DNA of 64,000 nucleotides from Ligilactobacillus sp900765635 (GCF_949152225.1 NZ_CASCJC010000001.1:434001-498000), one strand, 5' to 3'; positions 53,234 to 62,727 are shown, counted from the stretch's first letter. The notes: generated from the sequence alone by a model not told the origin. A program made the numbers and translations.

Positions 53234-53337
53234 GTAAATCAGGTGGGATTCCATCTGATTTTTTGTGTGTTAATGAAATAATGTCTTAAAGATGTTATAC
53301 TAAAAAAGACAGACATTGAGCGGAAAGGATGGACGAG

Positions 53338-55272
53338 ATGGCGCAAATTCATGAGTTAACCGAGATTTTAGCTGACCAAATCGCAGCAGGTGAAGTGATT
53401 GAAAGACCAGCTTCGGTAGTCAAAGAATTGGTTGAAAACGCGATTGATGCTAAGAGTACACGCATTGATATTTTGTTGAGTGAAGCAGGCTTAAAAGAAA
53501 TTCAAGTCATCGACAACGGCCAAGGAATAGCGCAAGCTGAAGTAACGTTAGCTTTCAAGCGACATGCAACTAGTAAAATTTATAGTCGTCAGGATTTGTT
53601 TCGTGTGCAAACGCTTGGATTTCGGGGAGAAGCTTTGCCAAGTATAGCATCTGTAGCGGATGTAACCATGCAAACAGCTCAAAAAGATCAGCCCGGTGTT
53701 TTACTACATATTAAGGGTGGAAAAATTTTAGAACAAAAACCAGCTCAAAGTAGAACGGGAACAACGATTAGTGTAGCAGATTTATTTTATAATACTCCAG
53801 CGCGTCTAAAATATTTAGGCTCTTTACAAACCGAATTAGCTGCAATTAGTGATATCGTTAATCGCTTAGCCTTGAGTCATCCTAAGATTGCTTTTAGTTT
53901 AAGTAATAATGGTCGGCAATTACTGCAAACGGTTGGTAATGGGCAGCTTTTACAAAATTTTAGTGCGATTTATGGAATGAGTAATGCTAAGCAAATGGTG
54001 CAGTTTAATGGGCAAGATAATGATTTTAAACTTGACGGTTATGTTTCATTGCCTAAATTAACGCGAGCTTCACGTAACTATATTACTTTGTTATTAAATG
54101 GCCGTTATATTAAAAATTATCGTTTAACTAAAGCTATTTTAAATGGTTATGGTTCTAAATTAATGGTAGGACGTTATCCGTTAGCTGTGGTTAATATTGA
54201 ACTTGATCCTTTGCTAGTTGATGTTAATGTTCATCCGACTAAACAAGAGGTGCGTATCAGCAAAGAACAAGAGTTATGTGAACTTTTAACAACAAGTATC
54301 GCTTCACGCTTAGCAAAAGAAAGTTTGATTCCTAATGGATTAAATAATCTACAAAAAAAAGCAATCAAAACAACAGGACAACAAACTAAGTTAGCGTTAG
54401 ACGAAAATTTGGCTAGTTATCCCGCTAAAGAAAATGTTGCTTTTAAAACGACTAATGAACAAGTGACAGCCGCCTTGATGGGAGCAAGTCTTAATGGTAT
54501 AAAACCTAAAGAAACACCTAAACAAAGTATTATTATTGAGGATAAAAAACAATTATTTTCAAAACAAATGCAAGCATGGGATGCAAAATATGTAAAAACA
54601 AAAGCAATTCAAGCTGAGGCATCACAAGTAAAAACAACATCTGATATGAGTGCTAAACGTTTTCCAACTTTAGATTACATTGGACAGTTGCATGCGACGT
54701 ATTTGCTAGCACAAGGTGAAGATGGCTTGTATTTAATCGATCAGCACGCGGCACAAGAACGGATAAAATTCGAAGAGTATCGAGAAAAAATTGGTAAGAT
54801 GGGTGTAGCTAAACAAAAGCTATTGTTGCCAATTGTTTTATCTTATCCGACTAGCGAAGCTTTAAAAGTAGCACAAAATAAAGAAAAGCTAGCACAATTA
54901 GGTGTTAATTTAGAAGATTTTGGTCAAAATACTTTTATCATACGTGAACATCCACAGTGGTTTAAAAAAGGTCAAGAAGAAGCGATAATCAATGAATTAA
55001 TTGATTATTGTCTACAAGATCCACAGTTAACTGTTGAAAAGTTTCGACAAAAGACAGCTATTATGATGAGCTGTAAACGTTCGATTAAAGCTAATCATCA
55101 TCTAGATGAACTACAAGCCAAATCTTTGTTAAAGCAATTAGCACAATGTCAAAATCCCTTTAATTGTCCGCATGGGCGGCCCGTGGTGGTGCAGTTATCA
55201 AACAAGGATCTAGAGCATATGTTTAAACGAATTCAAGATTCACATCGTAGTTTTGATTCGTTAGAAGAGTGA
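53338..55272 (+). CDS. mutL: DNA mismatch repair protein MutL
   Basis: MutL is the ATPase that links MutS to strand incision. The 644-residue protein has the GHKL ATPase motifs: ELVENAIDA, VIDNGQGI, TLGFRGEALPSIA and GTTISVADLFYNTPARLK. The C-terminal dimerisation domain has DQHAAQERIKFE and CPHGRPVVVQL. I chose ATG 53338; the ATG at 53329 overlaps the GAAAGGA ribosome site. It is followed seven bases later by ruvA. Confidence 0.96.
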   Translation: MAQIHELTEILADQIAAGEVIERPASVVKELVENAIDAKSTRIDILLSEAGLKEIQVIDNGQGIAQAEVTLAFKRHATSKIYSRQDLFRVQTLGFRGEALPSIASVADVTMQTAQKDQPGVLLHIKGGKILEQKPAQSRTGTTISVADLFYNTPARLKYLGSLQTELAAISDIVNRLALSHPKIAFSLSNNGRQLLQTVGNGQLLQNFSAIYGMSNAKQMVQFNGQDNDFKLDGYVSLPKLTRASRNYITLLLNGRYIKNYRLTKAILNGYGSKLMVGRYPLAVVNIELDPLLVDVNVHPTKQEVRISKEQELCELLTTSIASRLAKESLIPNGLNNLQKKAIKTTGQQTKLALDENLASYPAKENVAFKTTNEQVTAALMGASLNGIKPKETPKQSIIIEDKKQLFSKQMQAWDAKYVKTKAIQAEASQVKTTSDMSAKRFPTLDYIGQLHATYLLAQGEDGLYLIDQHAAQERIKFEEYREKIGKMGVAKQKLLLPIVLSYPTSEALKVAQNKEKLAQLGVNLEDFGQNTFIIREHPQWFKKGQEEAIINELIDYCLQDPQLTVEKFRQKTAIMMSCKRSIKANHHLDELQAKSLLKQLAQCQNPFNCPHGRPVVVQLSNKDLEHMFKRIQDSHRSFDSLEE

Positions 55273-55279
55273 GGTTAAG

Positions 55280-55891
55280 ATGTACGAATATTTCATCGGT
55301 AAGATTACCAGTGTAACACCACATTATGTTGTATTAGAAGTTGGAGGGATCGGGTATCAAATTTATGTAGCTAATCCCTTTAGATATCAAGTTGATTTAC
55401 AAATAGAACAAAAACTTTATATTTATCAAAATGTCAAAGAAAATGAAATTACGTTATATGGTTTTTTTGACTTGAGTGAAAAGCAAATTTTCTTAAAACT
55501 TTTGAGTGTTTCAGGGATTGGTCCAAAGAGCGCGCTAGCAATTTTGGCGACACAAGATTTAAGTGGTTTAGTTGGAGCGATTGATAACAACGATGAAGCT
55601 TATTTGACGAAGTTTCCAAGCATTGGTAAGAAAACAGCTAAACAAATTATTTTAGACTTGAAAGGCAAGATGGACGATATCCAAACTCCAACACCAATGT
55701 TTGATCAAATTGGTTTAGAATTAGAGTTTAATACTGAACAACAATATTTAAAAGAAAGCTTAGAAGCCTTGTTGGCCTTAGGTTACACTAAAAATGAAGT
55801 CAAGCGTATCAGTAAGAAGTTAGAAAAATTCGATGCAAGTTCCACGGATGAATACTTGCGTTATGGTTTAAAATTATTGATGAACAAATAA
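55280..55891 (+). CDS. ruvA: Holliday junction DNA helicase subunit RuvA
   Basis: RuvA binds four-way junctions and loads RuvB. The 203-residue protein has the N-terminal OB fold (MYEYFIGKITSVTPHYVVLE), the two helix-hairpin-helix motifs (LLSVSGIGPKSALAIL and LTKFPSIGKKTAKQIILDLK) and the C-terminal domain with LLALGYTKNEVKRISKKL that contacts RuvB. It lies between mutL and ruvB in one operon. Confidence 0.96.
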   Translation: MYEYFIGKITSVTPHYVVLEVGGIGYQIYVANPFRYQVDLQIEQKLYIYQNVKENEITLYGFFDLSEKQIFLKLLSVSGIGPKSALAILATQDLSGLVGAIDNNDEAYLTKFPSIGKKTAKQIILDLKGKMDDIQTPTPMFDQIGLELEFNTEQQYLKESLEALLALGYTKNEVKRISKKLEKFDASSTDEYLRYGLKLLMNK

Positions 55892-55912
55892 TTAAGGAAA
55901 GGAGGTAAATAA

Positions 55913-56914
55913 ATGGAAAAAAGACTCGTTTCAGGAGAAGAATGGCAAAGTGAAGACGAAAGTGAACTTAGCTTACGCCCTAAAACATTAAGTCAATATA
56001 TTGGACAGGCTAAAATTAAACAAGAAATTAGTGTTTATATTCAAGCTGCCAAGCAACGCCAAGAAGCACTTGATCATGTCTTGTTGTATGGCCCTCCCGG
56101 ATTAGGAAAGACAACATTAGCTGCTGTAATAGCTAATGAGATGCAAGTTAATTTTAAAGCAACTAGTGGCCCTGCAATCGAACGGCCAGGAGATTTAGTC
56201 GCCTTGTTAAATGATCTAGAGCCAGGAGATATTTTATTTATTGATGAAATTCATCGTTTACCAAAAAATATTGAAGAAATTCTTTATTCAGCAATGGAAG
56301 ACTTTTGTATCGATATTATCGTTGGACAAGATTCCACGGCTCATCCTGTACATTTTCCATTACCGCCGTTCACATTGATTGGAGCAACAACTAGAGCAGG
56401 GATGTTATCGGCACCTTTGCGTGATCGTTTTGGTATTTTAGGTCATATGAACTACTACACGCAAGATGAATTGATTCAAATCGTTAAACGCTCTGCTAAC
56501 GTCTTAGGTACACTGATCAAAGATGAAGGTGCCTTAGAAGTGGCACGGCGTTCACGAGGGACGCCACGCGTTGCGAATCGCTTGTTAAAACGAGTGCGCG
56601 ATTTTGCACAGGTTGCGCAAAAAGAAGAGATTGATCAAAAAATTGTTGCCTATGCGTTAGAGTTACTGCGTATCGATCAAGAGGGCTTAGACGATACTGA
56701 CCGTAAATTGTTACAAACAATGATTATGTTGTATAATGGAGGACCTGTTGGTTTGACAACCTTAGCAGCTAATATCGGTGAAGAAAATGACACAATTGCA
56801 GATATGATTGAACCATATTTGATGCAAATAGGCTTGATAAAGAGAACGGCACGCGGTAGAATGGCGACTAAAAAGGCATATGAACATTTGGGATTGCCCT
56901 ATAAAAACAATTAA
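55913..56914 (+). CDS. ruvB: Holliday junction DNA helicase RuvB
   Basis: RuvB is the hexameric AAA+ motor of branch migration. The 333-residue protein has FIGQ-type SQYIGQAKIKQEISV, Walker A YGPPGLGKTTLAAVI (about 58-72), Walker B ILFIDEIHRLPKN, sensor 1 GATTRAGMLSAPLRDRFG and the C-terminal winged helix. AAAGGAGG lies eight bases before the ATG. It is complete. Confidence 0.97.
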   Translation: MEKRLVSGEEWQSEDESELSLRPKTLSQYIGQAKIKQEISVYIQAAKQRQEALDHVLLYGPPGLGKTTLAAVIANEMQVNFKATSGPAIERPGDLVALLNDLEPGDILFIDEIHRLPKNIEEILYSAMEDFCIDIIVGQDSTAHPVHFPLPPFTLIGATTRAGMLSAPLRDRFGILGHMNYYTQDELIQIVKRSANVLGTLIKDEGALEVARRSRGTPRVANRLLKRVRDFAQVAQKEEIDQKIVAYALELLRIDQEGLDDTDRKLLQTMIMLYNGGPVGLTTLAANIGEENDTIADMIEPYLMQIGLIKRTARGRMATKKAYEHLGLPYKNN

Positions 56915-56933
56915 TTAAAAGAAGGTATTTATT

Positions 56934-57977
56934 TTGACTAATAAAGTTTTAAACACAGAAGATTTTGATTATTATTTACCAGAAGAGTTGATTGCACAAA
57001 CACCTTTACAAGAACGCGATCAGTCACGTCTTTTGTTATTAGATCATCAAAGTGGTCAATATCAAGATGATTATTTTTATAATATTATCGATCGTTTAAA
57101 TCCGGGTGATGCTTTGGTGATGAATGATTCGCGTGTTTTACCGGCTCGTATCTATGGAATAAAACCAGAAACTGGTGGACATCTAGAAGTTTTGTTGTTA
57201 AACAATACTAAAGGTGATGAATGGGAAACTTTGGTAAGACCGGCTAAAAGAGCTAAAGTAGGTACTCAAATCGTGTTTGGTGATGGAAAGCTTAAAGCAA
57301 CTGTAACCAAAGAACTAGAACACGGTGGGCGAATGATTGAATTTTCTTATGATGGTATCTTTTTAGAGATTTTAGAACAATTAGGCGAAATGCCTCTACC
57401 ACCATATATTAAAGAAAAGCTTGATGATCCTGAAATGTATCAAACAGTTTATTCCAAAGAAGTTGGTTCGGCTGCTGCTCCAACAGCTGGGTTGCATTTC
57501 ACCAAGGAGTTACTTGCTAAGATTGAAGCTAAAGGAGTTAAGTTAGTTTATTTGACTTTACATGTTGGGTTAGGTACTTTTAGACCGGTAAGTGAAAAAA
57601 ATATCGAAGATCATAAGATGCACAGCGAATTTTATCGTTTAACACCACAGGCAGCTCAGATATTAAATGAAGTTAAACAAAATGGTGGACGAATTGTTGC
57701 AACAGGAACAACATCAATTCGTACGTTAGAAACCATTGGTACTAAGTTTAACGGTGAAATTAAAGCCAATAGTGGCTGGACGGATATTTTCATCAAGCCA
57801 GGATATAAGTGGCAAGTTGTAGATGCGTTTATCACAAACTTCCATTTGCCAAAATCAACATTGGTAATGTTAGTAGCTTCCTTTACTGGGCGCGAAAATA
57901 TTTTAAATGCATATAAACACGCCGTTGATGATAAGTACCGCTTCTTTAGCTTTGGCGATGCGATGTTTATTTACTAG
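56934..57977 (+). CDS. queA: S-adenosylmethionine:tRNA ribosyltransferase-isomerase
   Basis: QueA makes epoxyqueuosine in tRNA from the preQ1 base inserted by Tgt. The 347-residue protein starts at TTG 56934 (AGAAGG upstream; no ATG fits). It has YLPEELIAQTPLQERDQSRL, the VMNDSRVLPARIYG motif, SAAAPTAGLHFT and DAFITNFHLPKSTLVMLVA. It is followed 14 bases on by tgt in the ruvAB-queA-tgt-yajC order conserved in Firmicutes. Confidence 0.96.
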   Translation: MTNKVLNTEDFDYYLPEELIAQTPLQERDQSRLLLLDHQSGQYQDDYFYNIIDRLNPGDALVMNDSRVLPARIYGIKPETGGHLEVLLLNNTKGDEWETLVRPAKRAKVGTQIVFGDGKLKATVTKELEHGGRMIEFSYDGIFLEILEQLGEMPLPPYIKEKLDDPEMYQTVYSKEVGSAAAPTAGLHFTKELLAKIEAKGVKLVYLTLHVGLGTFRPVSEKNIEDHKMHSEFYRLTPQAAQILNEVKQNGGRIVATGTTSIRTLETIGTKFNGEIKANSGWTDIFIKPGYKWQVVDAFITNFHLPKSTLVMLVASFTGRENILNAYKHAVDDKYRFFSFGDAMFIY

Positions 57978-57991
57978 GATGGAGGAATAAA

Positions 57992-59137
57992 ATGACTGAA
58001 CCAGCAATTAAATACCGTTTAATCAAAAAAGAAAAGCATACCGGTGCGCGTTTAGGTGAGATTATCACACCGCATGGTACTTTTCCAACACCGATGTTTA
58101 TGCCGGTTGGGACACAAGCAACAGTTAAATCGATGGCACCAGAAGAATTAGATGAGATGGGTGCTAACATAATCTTGTCAAATACCTATCATTTATGGTT
58201 ACGCCCCGGCGAAGATTTAGTCAAACAAGCTGGTGGCTTGCATAAATTTATGAATTGGAATAAGGGTATCTTAACTGATTCGGGTGGTTTTCAAGTCTTT
58301 TCATTAGCGCAAATGCGTGATATTACAGAAGAAGGGGTTCATTTTAAGAGTCATCTTGATGGGAAAAAATTATTCTTGTCGCCTGAAAAAGCAATTCAAA
58401 TTGAAAATGCATTGGGTTCTGATATCATGATGAGTTTTGATGAGTGTCCACCGTTTTTTGAAACATATGATTACATTAAAAAATCAGTTGCGCGGACTAG
58501 TCGTTGGGCAGAAAGAGGCTTGAAAGCTCATCAAAATCCGGCTACACAAGGTCTATTTGGGATTGTCCAAGGTGGCGGACATAAAGATTTACGGACGCAA
58601 AGTGCTCGTGACTTGGTTTCGCTTGATTTTCCAGGTTATTCGATTGGCGGTTTATCTGTTGGTGAATCAAAAGAAGAAATGAATCGCGTCTTAGATTTTA
58701 CGACACCATTGTTACCAGAAAACAAACCACGTTACTTAATGGGTGTTGGCTCACCAGATGCTTTAATCGATGGAGTGATTCGCGGCGTCGATATGTTTGA
58801 TTGCGTCTTACCAACACGTATTGCTAGAAATGGAACATGTATGACTTCTCATGGACGTTTAGTTGTTAAAAATGCAAAATACGCGCGTGATTTTAGTCCA
58901 ATCGATGATAATTGCAACTGTTATACTTGTCGTAATTATACCCGTGCTTATGTTCGGCATTTGTTTAAAGCAGATGAAACGTTTGGCTTACGTTTGACGA
59001 GTTACCATAACTTATATTTCTTGTTGAATTTGATGCGCCAAGTTCGTCAAGCAATTTTGGATGATAATTTGTTAGAATTTAAAGAACATTTCTTTGAACA
59101 ATATGGCTTTAATGCAAAAGAGCGTAAAAATTTCTAA
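57992..59137 (+). CDS. tgt: queuine tRNA-ribosyltransferase (tRNA-guanine transglycosylase)
   Basis: Tgt swaps guanine-34 for preQ1 in tRNAs with GUN anticodons. The 381-residue protein has the substrate loop NKGILTDSGGFQVFSLAQ with the catalytic Asp, SFDECPPF, GIVQGGGHKDLR, LMGVGSPDALIDGV and DCVLPTRIARNGT with the nucleophilic Asp. The zinc ligands are in NCNCYTCRNYTRAYVRHL. GGAGG precedes the ATG. A terminator follows. Confidence 0.97.
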   Translation: MTEPAIKYRLIKKEKHTGARLGEIITPHGTFPTPMFMPVGTQATVKSMAPEELDEMGANIILSNTYHLWLRPGEDLVKQAGGLHKFMNWNKGILTDSGGFQVFSLAQMRDITEEGVHFKSHLDGKKLFLSPEKAIQIENALGSDIMMSFDECPPFFETYDYIKKSVARTSRWAERGLKAHQNPATQGLFGIVQGGGHKDLRTQSARDLVSLDFPGYSIGGLSVGESKEEMNRVLDFTTPLLPENKPRYLMGVGSPDALIDGVIRGVDMFDCVLPTRIARNGTCMTSHGRLVVKNAKYARDFSPIDDNCNCYTCRNYTRAYVRHLFKADETFGLRLTSYHNLYFLLNLMRQVRQAILDDNLLEFKEHFFEQYGFNAKERKNF

Positions 59138-59151
59138 ATTAAAGATAATTT

Positions 59152-59204
59152 AAGGTGAATCTTCTTTGATTGAAAATCTCAATAAAGGAGATTCACTTTC
59201 TTTT
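59152..59204 (+). terminator. terminator of the ruvAB-queA-tgt region
   Basis: GTGAATCT pairs with AGATTCAC, extended inward by imperfect pairing around CAATAAAGG, with a T-rich tail. Confidence 0.75.
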
Positions 59205-59353
59205 ATTATAAAGAATAAATTTTTGTGAAAAATTTCTCTTAAATCGATTACAAATAAAGAATGAAATGATTATTTTTTGTTCTAGCTACTAGCAAAATTT
59301 GGATTTTTTTGTTACAGTATTACTTGTATCAAATATTTTAAGGAGCGAAAAAA

Positions 59354-59686
59354 ATGGTATCTACAATTATTATGCTTATTGCCTTTATGGTTTTAATGTA
59401 CTTTATGATGATTAAACCACAAAAGAAACAACAAGAAAAACGTCAAGAAATGATGAGTAGTCTACAAAAAGGCGATAAAATCGTAACGATTGGCGGCTTA
59501 CATGGTGTAGTTGATAGTGTTGATTCTGCTGAAAAGACTGTTACACTTGATTGTGATGGTGTATACTTAGTCTTTAGTTTGAGTGCTGTTGGTCGTGTTT
59601 TAGAAAAAGCTACAGCACAAGTTCAAGAAGCTACAAAGCAACCAGAAGAACAACCAGAAGAACAAGAAGCTGCTAAAGAAGAATAA
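59354..59686 (+). CDS. yajC: preprotein translocase subunit YajC
   Basis: YajC is an accessory protein of SecDF-YajC. The 110-residue protein has one N-terminal membrane helix (VSTIIMLIAFMVLMYFMMI), then KPQKKQQEKRQEMMSSLQKG, GDKIVTIGGLHGVV and a Glu/Gln/Pro-rich tail that is low in complexity. AAGGAGCG precedes the ATG. It stands alone with its own terminator downstream of tgt, the usual place. Confidence 0.95.
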   Translation: MVSTIIMLIAFMVLMYFMMIKPQKKQQEKRQEMMSSLQKGDKIVTIGGLHGVVDSVDSAEKTVTLDCDGVYLVFSLSAVGRVLEKATAQVQEATKQPEEQPEEQEAAKEE

Positions 59687-59693
59687 TTTTTAG

Positions 59694-59718
59694 ACCTAGC
59701 CTAGGCTAGGTTTTTTTA
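59694..59718 (+). terminator. terminator of yajC
   Basis: ACCTAGCC pairs with GGCTAGGT with a 2-base gap, followed by a T-run. Confidence 0.85.
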
Positions 59719-59803
59719 TAAAAAAAGTAAGTTTAAGCAGAAAAGTTGCATTTTTAACTCACTTTGTTAAAATAAGGGTACTCTAGTAGAAAAGAGGGAT
59801 AAT

Positions 59804-60292
59804 ATGGAAATTTCTATGAAAGGAACGGCTCTTCAAACAATGGGTAAAGTTCCAAAGGTGGGGGAAAAAATCACTGACTTTAAGCTTTATGACAAAAATG
59901 GTCAAGTGGTTTGTGCACATGATTTGTTTGATAAATTGACATTAATTAGCGTTGTACCAGATATTAATACGCGTGTTTGCAGCATTTCAACTAAGCGTTT
60001 TAATGAAGAAGTTGATGCATTTAAAGGAATTAACTTTTATACAGTATCGACTAACCAACCAGCAGATCAACAAAATTGGTGTGCGGCAGAAGGTGTTAGT
60101 CAAATGCAATTGTTATCTGATAAAGAAGCAAGTTTTGGAAAAGCTTTTGGTTTGTATGAACCAACTAAAAATATCGATTCACGTAGCGTGTGGATTATTA
60201 ATGATAAGCAAGAAGTTGTTTATCAAGAAGTAATCATTGAACAAGTTAATGAACCTAACTATCAAGCAGCATTAGATTTTTTAAAAAATTAA
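59804..60292 (+). CDS. tpx: thiol peroxidase (Tpx)
   Basis: Tpx reduces peroxides with thioredoxin. The 162-residue protein has the peroxidatic Cys59 in INTRVCSISTKRFNEE and the resolving Cys93 in QQNWCAAEG; the 34-residue spacing matches E. coli Tpx (61 and 95). The common TPVC motif reads TRVC here, as in many lactic acid bacteria. GAGGG lies seven bases before the ATG. It is monocistronic, with a terminator at 60302. Confidence 0.94.
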   Translation: MEISMKGTALQTMGKVPKVGEKITDFKLYDKNGQVVCAHDLFDKLTLISVVPDINTRVCSISTKRFNEEVDAFKGINFYTVSTNQPADQQNWCAAEGVSQMQLLSDKEASFGKAFGLYEPTKNIDSRSVWIINDKQEVVYQEVIIEQVNEPNYQAALDFLKN

Positions 60293-60301
60293 TAAGATAA
60301 A

Positions 60302-60346
60302 GATGGATATTTTCTTGGAAGTTCAAGAAAAATATCCATTTTTTTA
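60302..60346 (+). terminator. terminator of tpx
   Basis: ATGGATATTTT-CTTG pairs with CAAG-AAAAATATCCAT (about 15 bp, one bulge), followed by a run of T. Confidence 0.85.
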
Positions 60347-60418
60347 TGTCAAGAATGGATGATTAAGGTGCAAATGACACAAAAAATCCAAGAAATAATA
60401 ATTAAAATTTAATTAGAA

Positions 60419-60594
60419 TTTTGATATTCAAAATATTTTCGAAAGACATTTTTTGTCGATAATAATCTAATAGTTATTTTACTATTAATTATAGTCGGAT
60501 TAGTTTTTGGTATTGAAGATGGTTTATTATTTGAAATAACAAGTTTAATTTAGATAGTTTGAAGTATCAAATTAAATTTTGAGGTGTTCAAAAT
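60419..60594 (+). promoter_or_regulatory. upstream FabT-box-like palindromes
   Basis: TTTTGATATTCAAAAT (60419-60434) is a near-perfect FabT-type palindrome (TTTGA-N3-TCAAA). Two looser versions follow: TTTGA-AGTA-TCAAA (60558-60571) and TTTTGA-GGTGT-TCAAAA (60577-60593), with spacers of four and five. They lie in the gap between tpx and fabZ, which otherwise shows no ORF. Confidence 0.6.
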
Positions 60595-60646
60595 AAAGTT
60601 TATTTTTCGAACTATTTTTTTGCTAAAAAAAAGCTAAGAGAAAAAT

Positions 60647-60703
60647 TTGACAGCTTAGCGTTAATGTAATATGATTTGAACATCGAATATTTTGATATTC
60701 GAA
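60647..60703 (+). promoter_or_regulatory. fabZ promoter with tandem FabT operators
   Basis: TTGACA (60647-60652), a 17-base spacer and TATGAT (60670-60675) form a near-consensus promoter. Two FabT-type sites follow: TTTGA-ACA-TCGAA (60675-60687) and TTTGA-TAT-TCGAA (60691-60703), exactly 16 bases apart. The first touches the -10. FabT, encoded just downstream, would block this promoter. Confidence 0.8.
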
Positions 60704-60739
60704 ATAATTTTGAAAAAGCGAGGTGCAGGTGTGAAAATC

Positions 60740-61177
60740 ATGGATGCACAAGAGATTATGGATTTAATCCCTAATCGTTATCCAATATGTTATATCGATT
60801 ATGTCGATGAACTTATTGCTGGCCAAAAGATTGTGGCTACTAAAAATGTAACAATTAATGAAGATTTTTTTAGAGGTCATTTTCCTGGAAATCCAGTAAT
60901 GCCAGGTGTTTTAATAATTGAAACTCTAGCACAAGCAGCATCGATTCTAATCTTGAAATCAGAAGAGTTTCTTGGCAAGACGGCTTATCTAGGAGCAATT
61001 CATAAAGCAAAGTTTCGTAAAGTAGTTCGTCCTGGCGATGTGTTAAAGCTTGAAATCACGATGGTCAAGAAAAAAGAAAATATTGGTATTGTCCAGACTC
61101 AGGCACTTGTTGATGGTCAAAAGGCATGCACGGCAGAACTAATGTTTGTTGTAGCAGAGCGTGACGAAAAGATCTAG
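60740..61177 (+). CDS. fabZ: 3-hydroxyacyl-ACP dehydratase FabZ
   Basis: FabZ removes water from 3-hydroxyacyl-ACP in fatty-acid elongation. The 145-residue protein has the hot-dog fold with the catalytic His in FFRGHFPGNPVMPGVL and Glu in IIETLAQAA. I chose ATG 60740, seven bases after AGGTG; GTG 60731 is also possible, while the frame from 60692 runs through the operators. It is first in the fab cluster. Lactobacilli often carry two fabZ-like genes, one with isomerase activity; which this is cannot be told. Confidence 0.93.
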   Translation: MDAQEIMDLIPNRYPICYIDYVDELIAGQKIVATKNVTINEDFFRGHFPGNPVMPGVLIIETLAQAASILILKSEEFLGKTAYLGAIHKAKFRKVVRPGDVLKLEITMVKKKENIGIVQTQALVDGQKACTAELMFVVAERDEKI

Positions 61178-61234
61178 ACAGCGGCTTAATTTTTTTGCTA
61201 TTATTTTGATAACCAAAATATTTGAGTACCAAAA
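61175..61234 (+). promoter_or_regulatory. fabT promoter with tandem FabT operators
   Basis: TAGACA (61175-61180), an 18-base spacer and TATTAT (61199-61204, with an extended TG-C) form a promoter overlapping the fabZ stop. TTTTGA-TAA-CCAAAA (61204-61218) and TTTGA-GTA-CCAAAA (61221-61234) follow, again 16 bases apart. Autoregulation by FabT is likely. Confidence 0.72.
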
Positions 61235-61251
61235 GATAGGCGGTAAGAAAG

Positions 61252-61692
61252 ATGAATGATAATGCTCAATGGATTAATGATGCACTAGTTAATATCTATA
61301 ATGATATTTTGTGGATCGAAGAAAATGAGTTGCGAAAAAGCCGTTTTAGTGATTTGACTATCAAAGAGATGCATGCAATCAATGCGATTACGATGTATGA
61401 ACAAAAAACAGCGTCGCAGGTTGCAAAAGAACTCCATTTGACGCCGGGAACATTGACTGCAACTATTGACCGCTTGGTTAAAAAAGGCTATGTAGAACGA
61501 ATCAGAAGTTCGGCTGATCGCAGGGTCATTCGTTTAGGGTTAACTAAAAAAGGACGCCTTGAGTATCGCGCGCACGATGCCTTTCACCGCATGATGGTCA
61601 GAGAATTTTTAAAAGGTTTTGGTGATAAAGAAGTTAAGGTCATTGAAAAAGCATTACTAAACCTAGAAGAATTCTTAAAAGAACGTTCCTAA
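61252..61692 (+). CDS. fabT: fatty-acid biosynthesis repressor FabT (MarR family)
   Basis: FabT represses fab genes, with acyl-ACP as co-repressor in streptococci. The 146-residue protein is a MarR winged helix with recognition segment LHLTPGTLTATIDRLVKKGY and wing RIRSSADRRVIRLGLTKKGR. It sits second in the fab cluster, as in streptococci and lactobacilli. The operators before fabZ and before itself fit its role. Confidence 0.95.
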   Translation: MNDNAQWINDALVNIYNDILWIEENELRKSRFSDLTIKEMHAINAITMYEQKTASQVAKELHLTPGTLTATIDRLVKKGYVERIRSSADRRVIRLGLTKKGRLEYRAHDAFHRMMVREFLKGFGDKEVKVIEKALLNLEEFLKERS

Positions 61693-61712
61693 TTAAGCGA
61701 GGAGAAGCGAAG

Positions 61713-62690
61713 TTGGCAAACGTTAAAATTATACAAACAGCAAGTTTTGTACCCCAAAAAGTTGTCACTAATGATGAGCTTAGTAAAATCATGGATACTT
61801 CAGATGAATGGATTTCAACACGTACAGGGATAAAGCAACGCCACATTAGTTTAGATGAAAATACTTCAGTGCTGTGTACGAGAGTAGCTAAACAATTGTT
61901 GACTCAAAGTGGCTGGAGTGCTGAGAGTTTAGACTTGATAATTGTTGCAACAATGTCCCCTGATTCTTATACACCAGCGACTGCAGCTCTTGTTCAAGGT
62001 AATATTCAAGCACAAAATGCTGTTGCTTTTGATATTTCGGCTGCATGTTCAGGATTTATCTATGCATTAGAAGTAGCTAAACGCTTTTTAAGTTCTCCAG
62101 ATATCAAACGTGTGATGGTAATTGGCGGCGAGGTTTTGTCAAAAGTTTTAGACTGGCAAGATCGCACTACAGCTGTTTTGTTTGGAGATGGAGCTGCCGG
62201 AGTTTTATTAGCCAAAGATGAGACTAAACAAAGTCAAATTTTAGCAGCTGATTTAAAAACTTTTGGAGACCAAGGAAAAAACTTAATTGCTGGAACAACG
62301 CAGGCAATTTGTCAATTTCCAAATACACGAGATGAAAAGTTAGAAGCTTTCCAGATGGATGGTAGAGAGGTTTACAAATTTGCAACTCATGAGGTACCGG
62401 CATCTATTGAACGGGCTTGTCAAAAAGCTGATATTTCATTAGATGAGGTTACCCATTTTATCTTGCATCAGGCAAATGCAAGGATTATTCAGTCAATCGC
62501 CAAACGTTTAAAACAACCACTTGATAAGTTTGACTTAAATATTGCCGATTATGGTAATACATCAGCTGCTAGTGTACCGTTATTGCTAGATGAGTTGAAT
62601 AAAAAAGGTCAATTAAAGCGAGGACAAATCATTGTTTTGAGTGGCTTTGGTGGCGGTTTGACGGTGGGAACACATGTTATTAAATTTTAA
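61713..62690 (+). CDS. fabH: 3-oxoacyl-ACP synthase III (FabH)
   Basis: FabH condenses acetyl-CoA with malonyl-ACP to start fatty acids. The 325-residue protein starts at TTG 61713 (GGAG upstream). Its catalytic triad is Cys112 (DISAACSGFIYAL), His in THFILHQANARI and Asn in YGNTSAASVP. It is complete. acpP follows 37 bases later. Confidence 0.96.
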   Translation: MANVKIIQTASFVPQKVVTNDELSKIMDTSDEWISTRTGIKQRHISLDENTSVLCTRVAKQLLTQSGWSAESLDLIIVATMSPDSYTPATAALVQGNIQAQNAVAFDISAACSGFIYALEVAKRFLSSPDIKRVMVIGGEVLSKVLDWQDRTTAVLFGDGAAGVLLAKDETKQSQILAADLKTFGDQGKNLIAGTTQAICQFPNTRDEKLEAFQMDGREVYKFATHEVPASIERACQKADISLDEVTHFILHQANARIIQSIAKRLKQPLDKFDLNIADYGNTSAASVPLLLDELNKKGQLKRGQIIVLSGFGGGLTVGTHVIKF

Positions 62691-62727
62691 TAAAAATATT
62701 TTTGAATTTTAAAGGAGATTTTTAATC

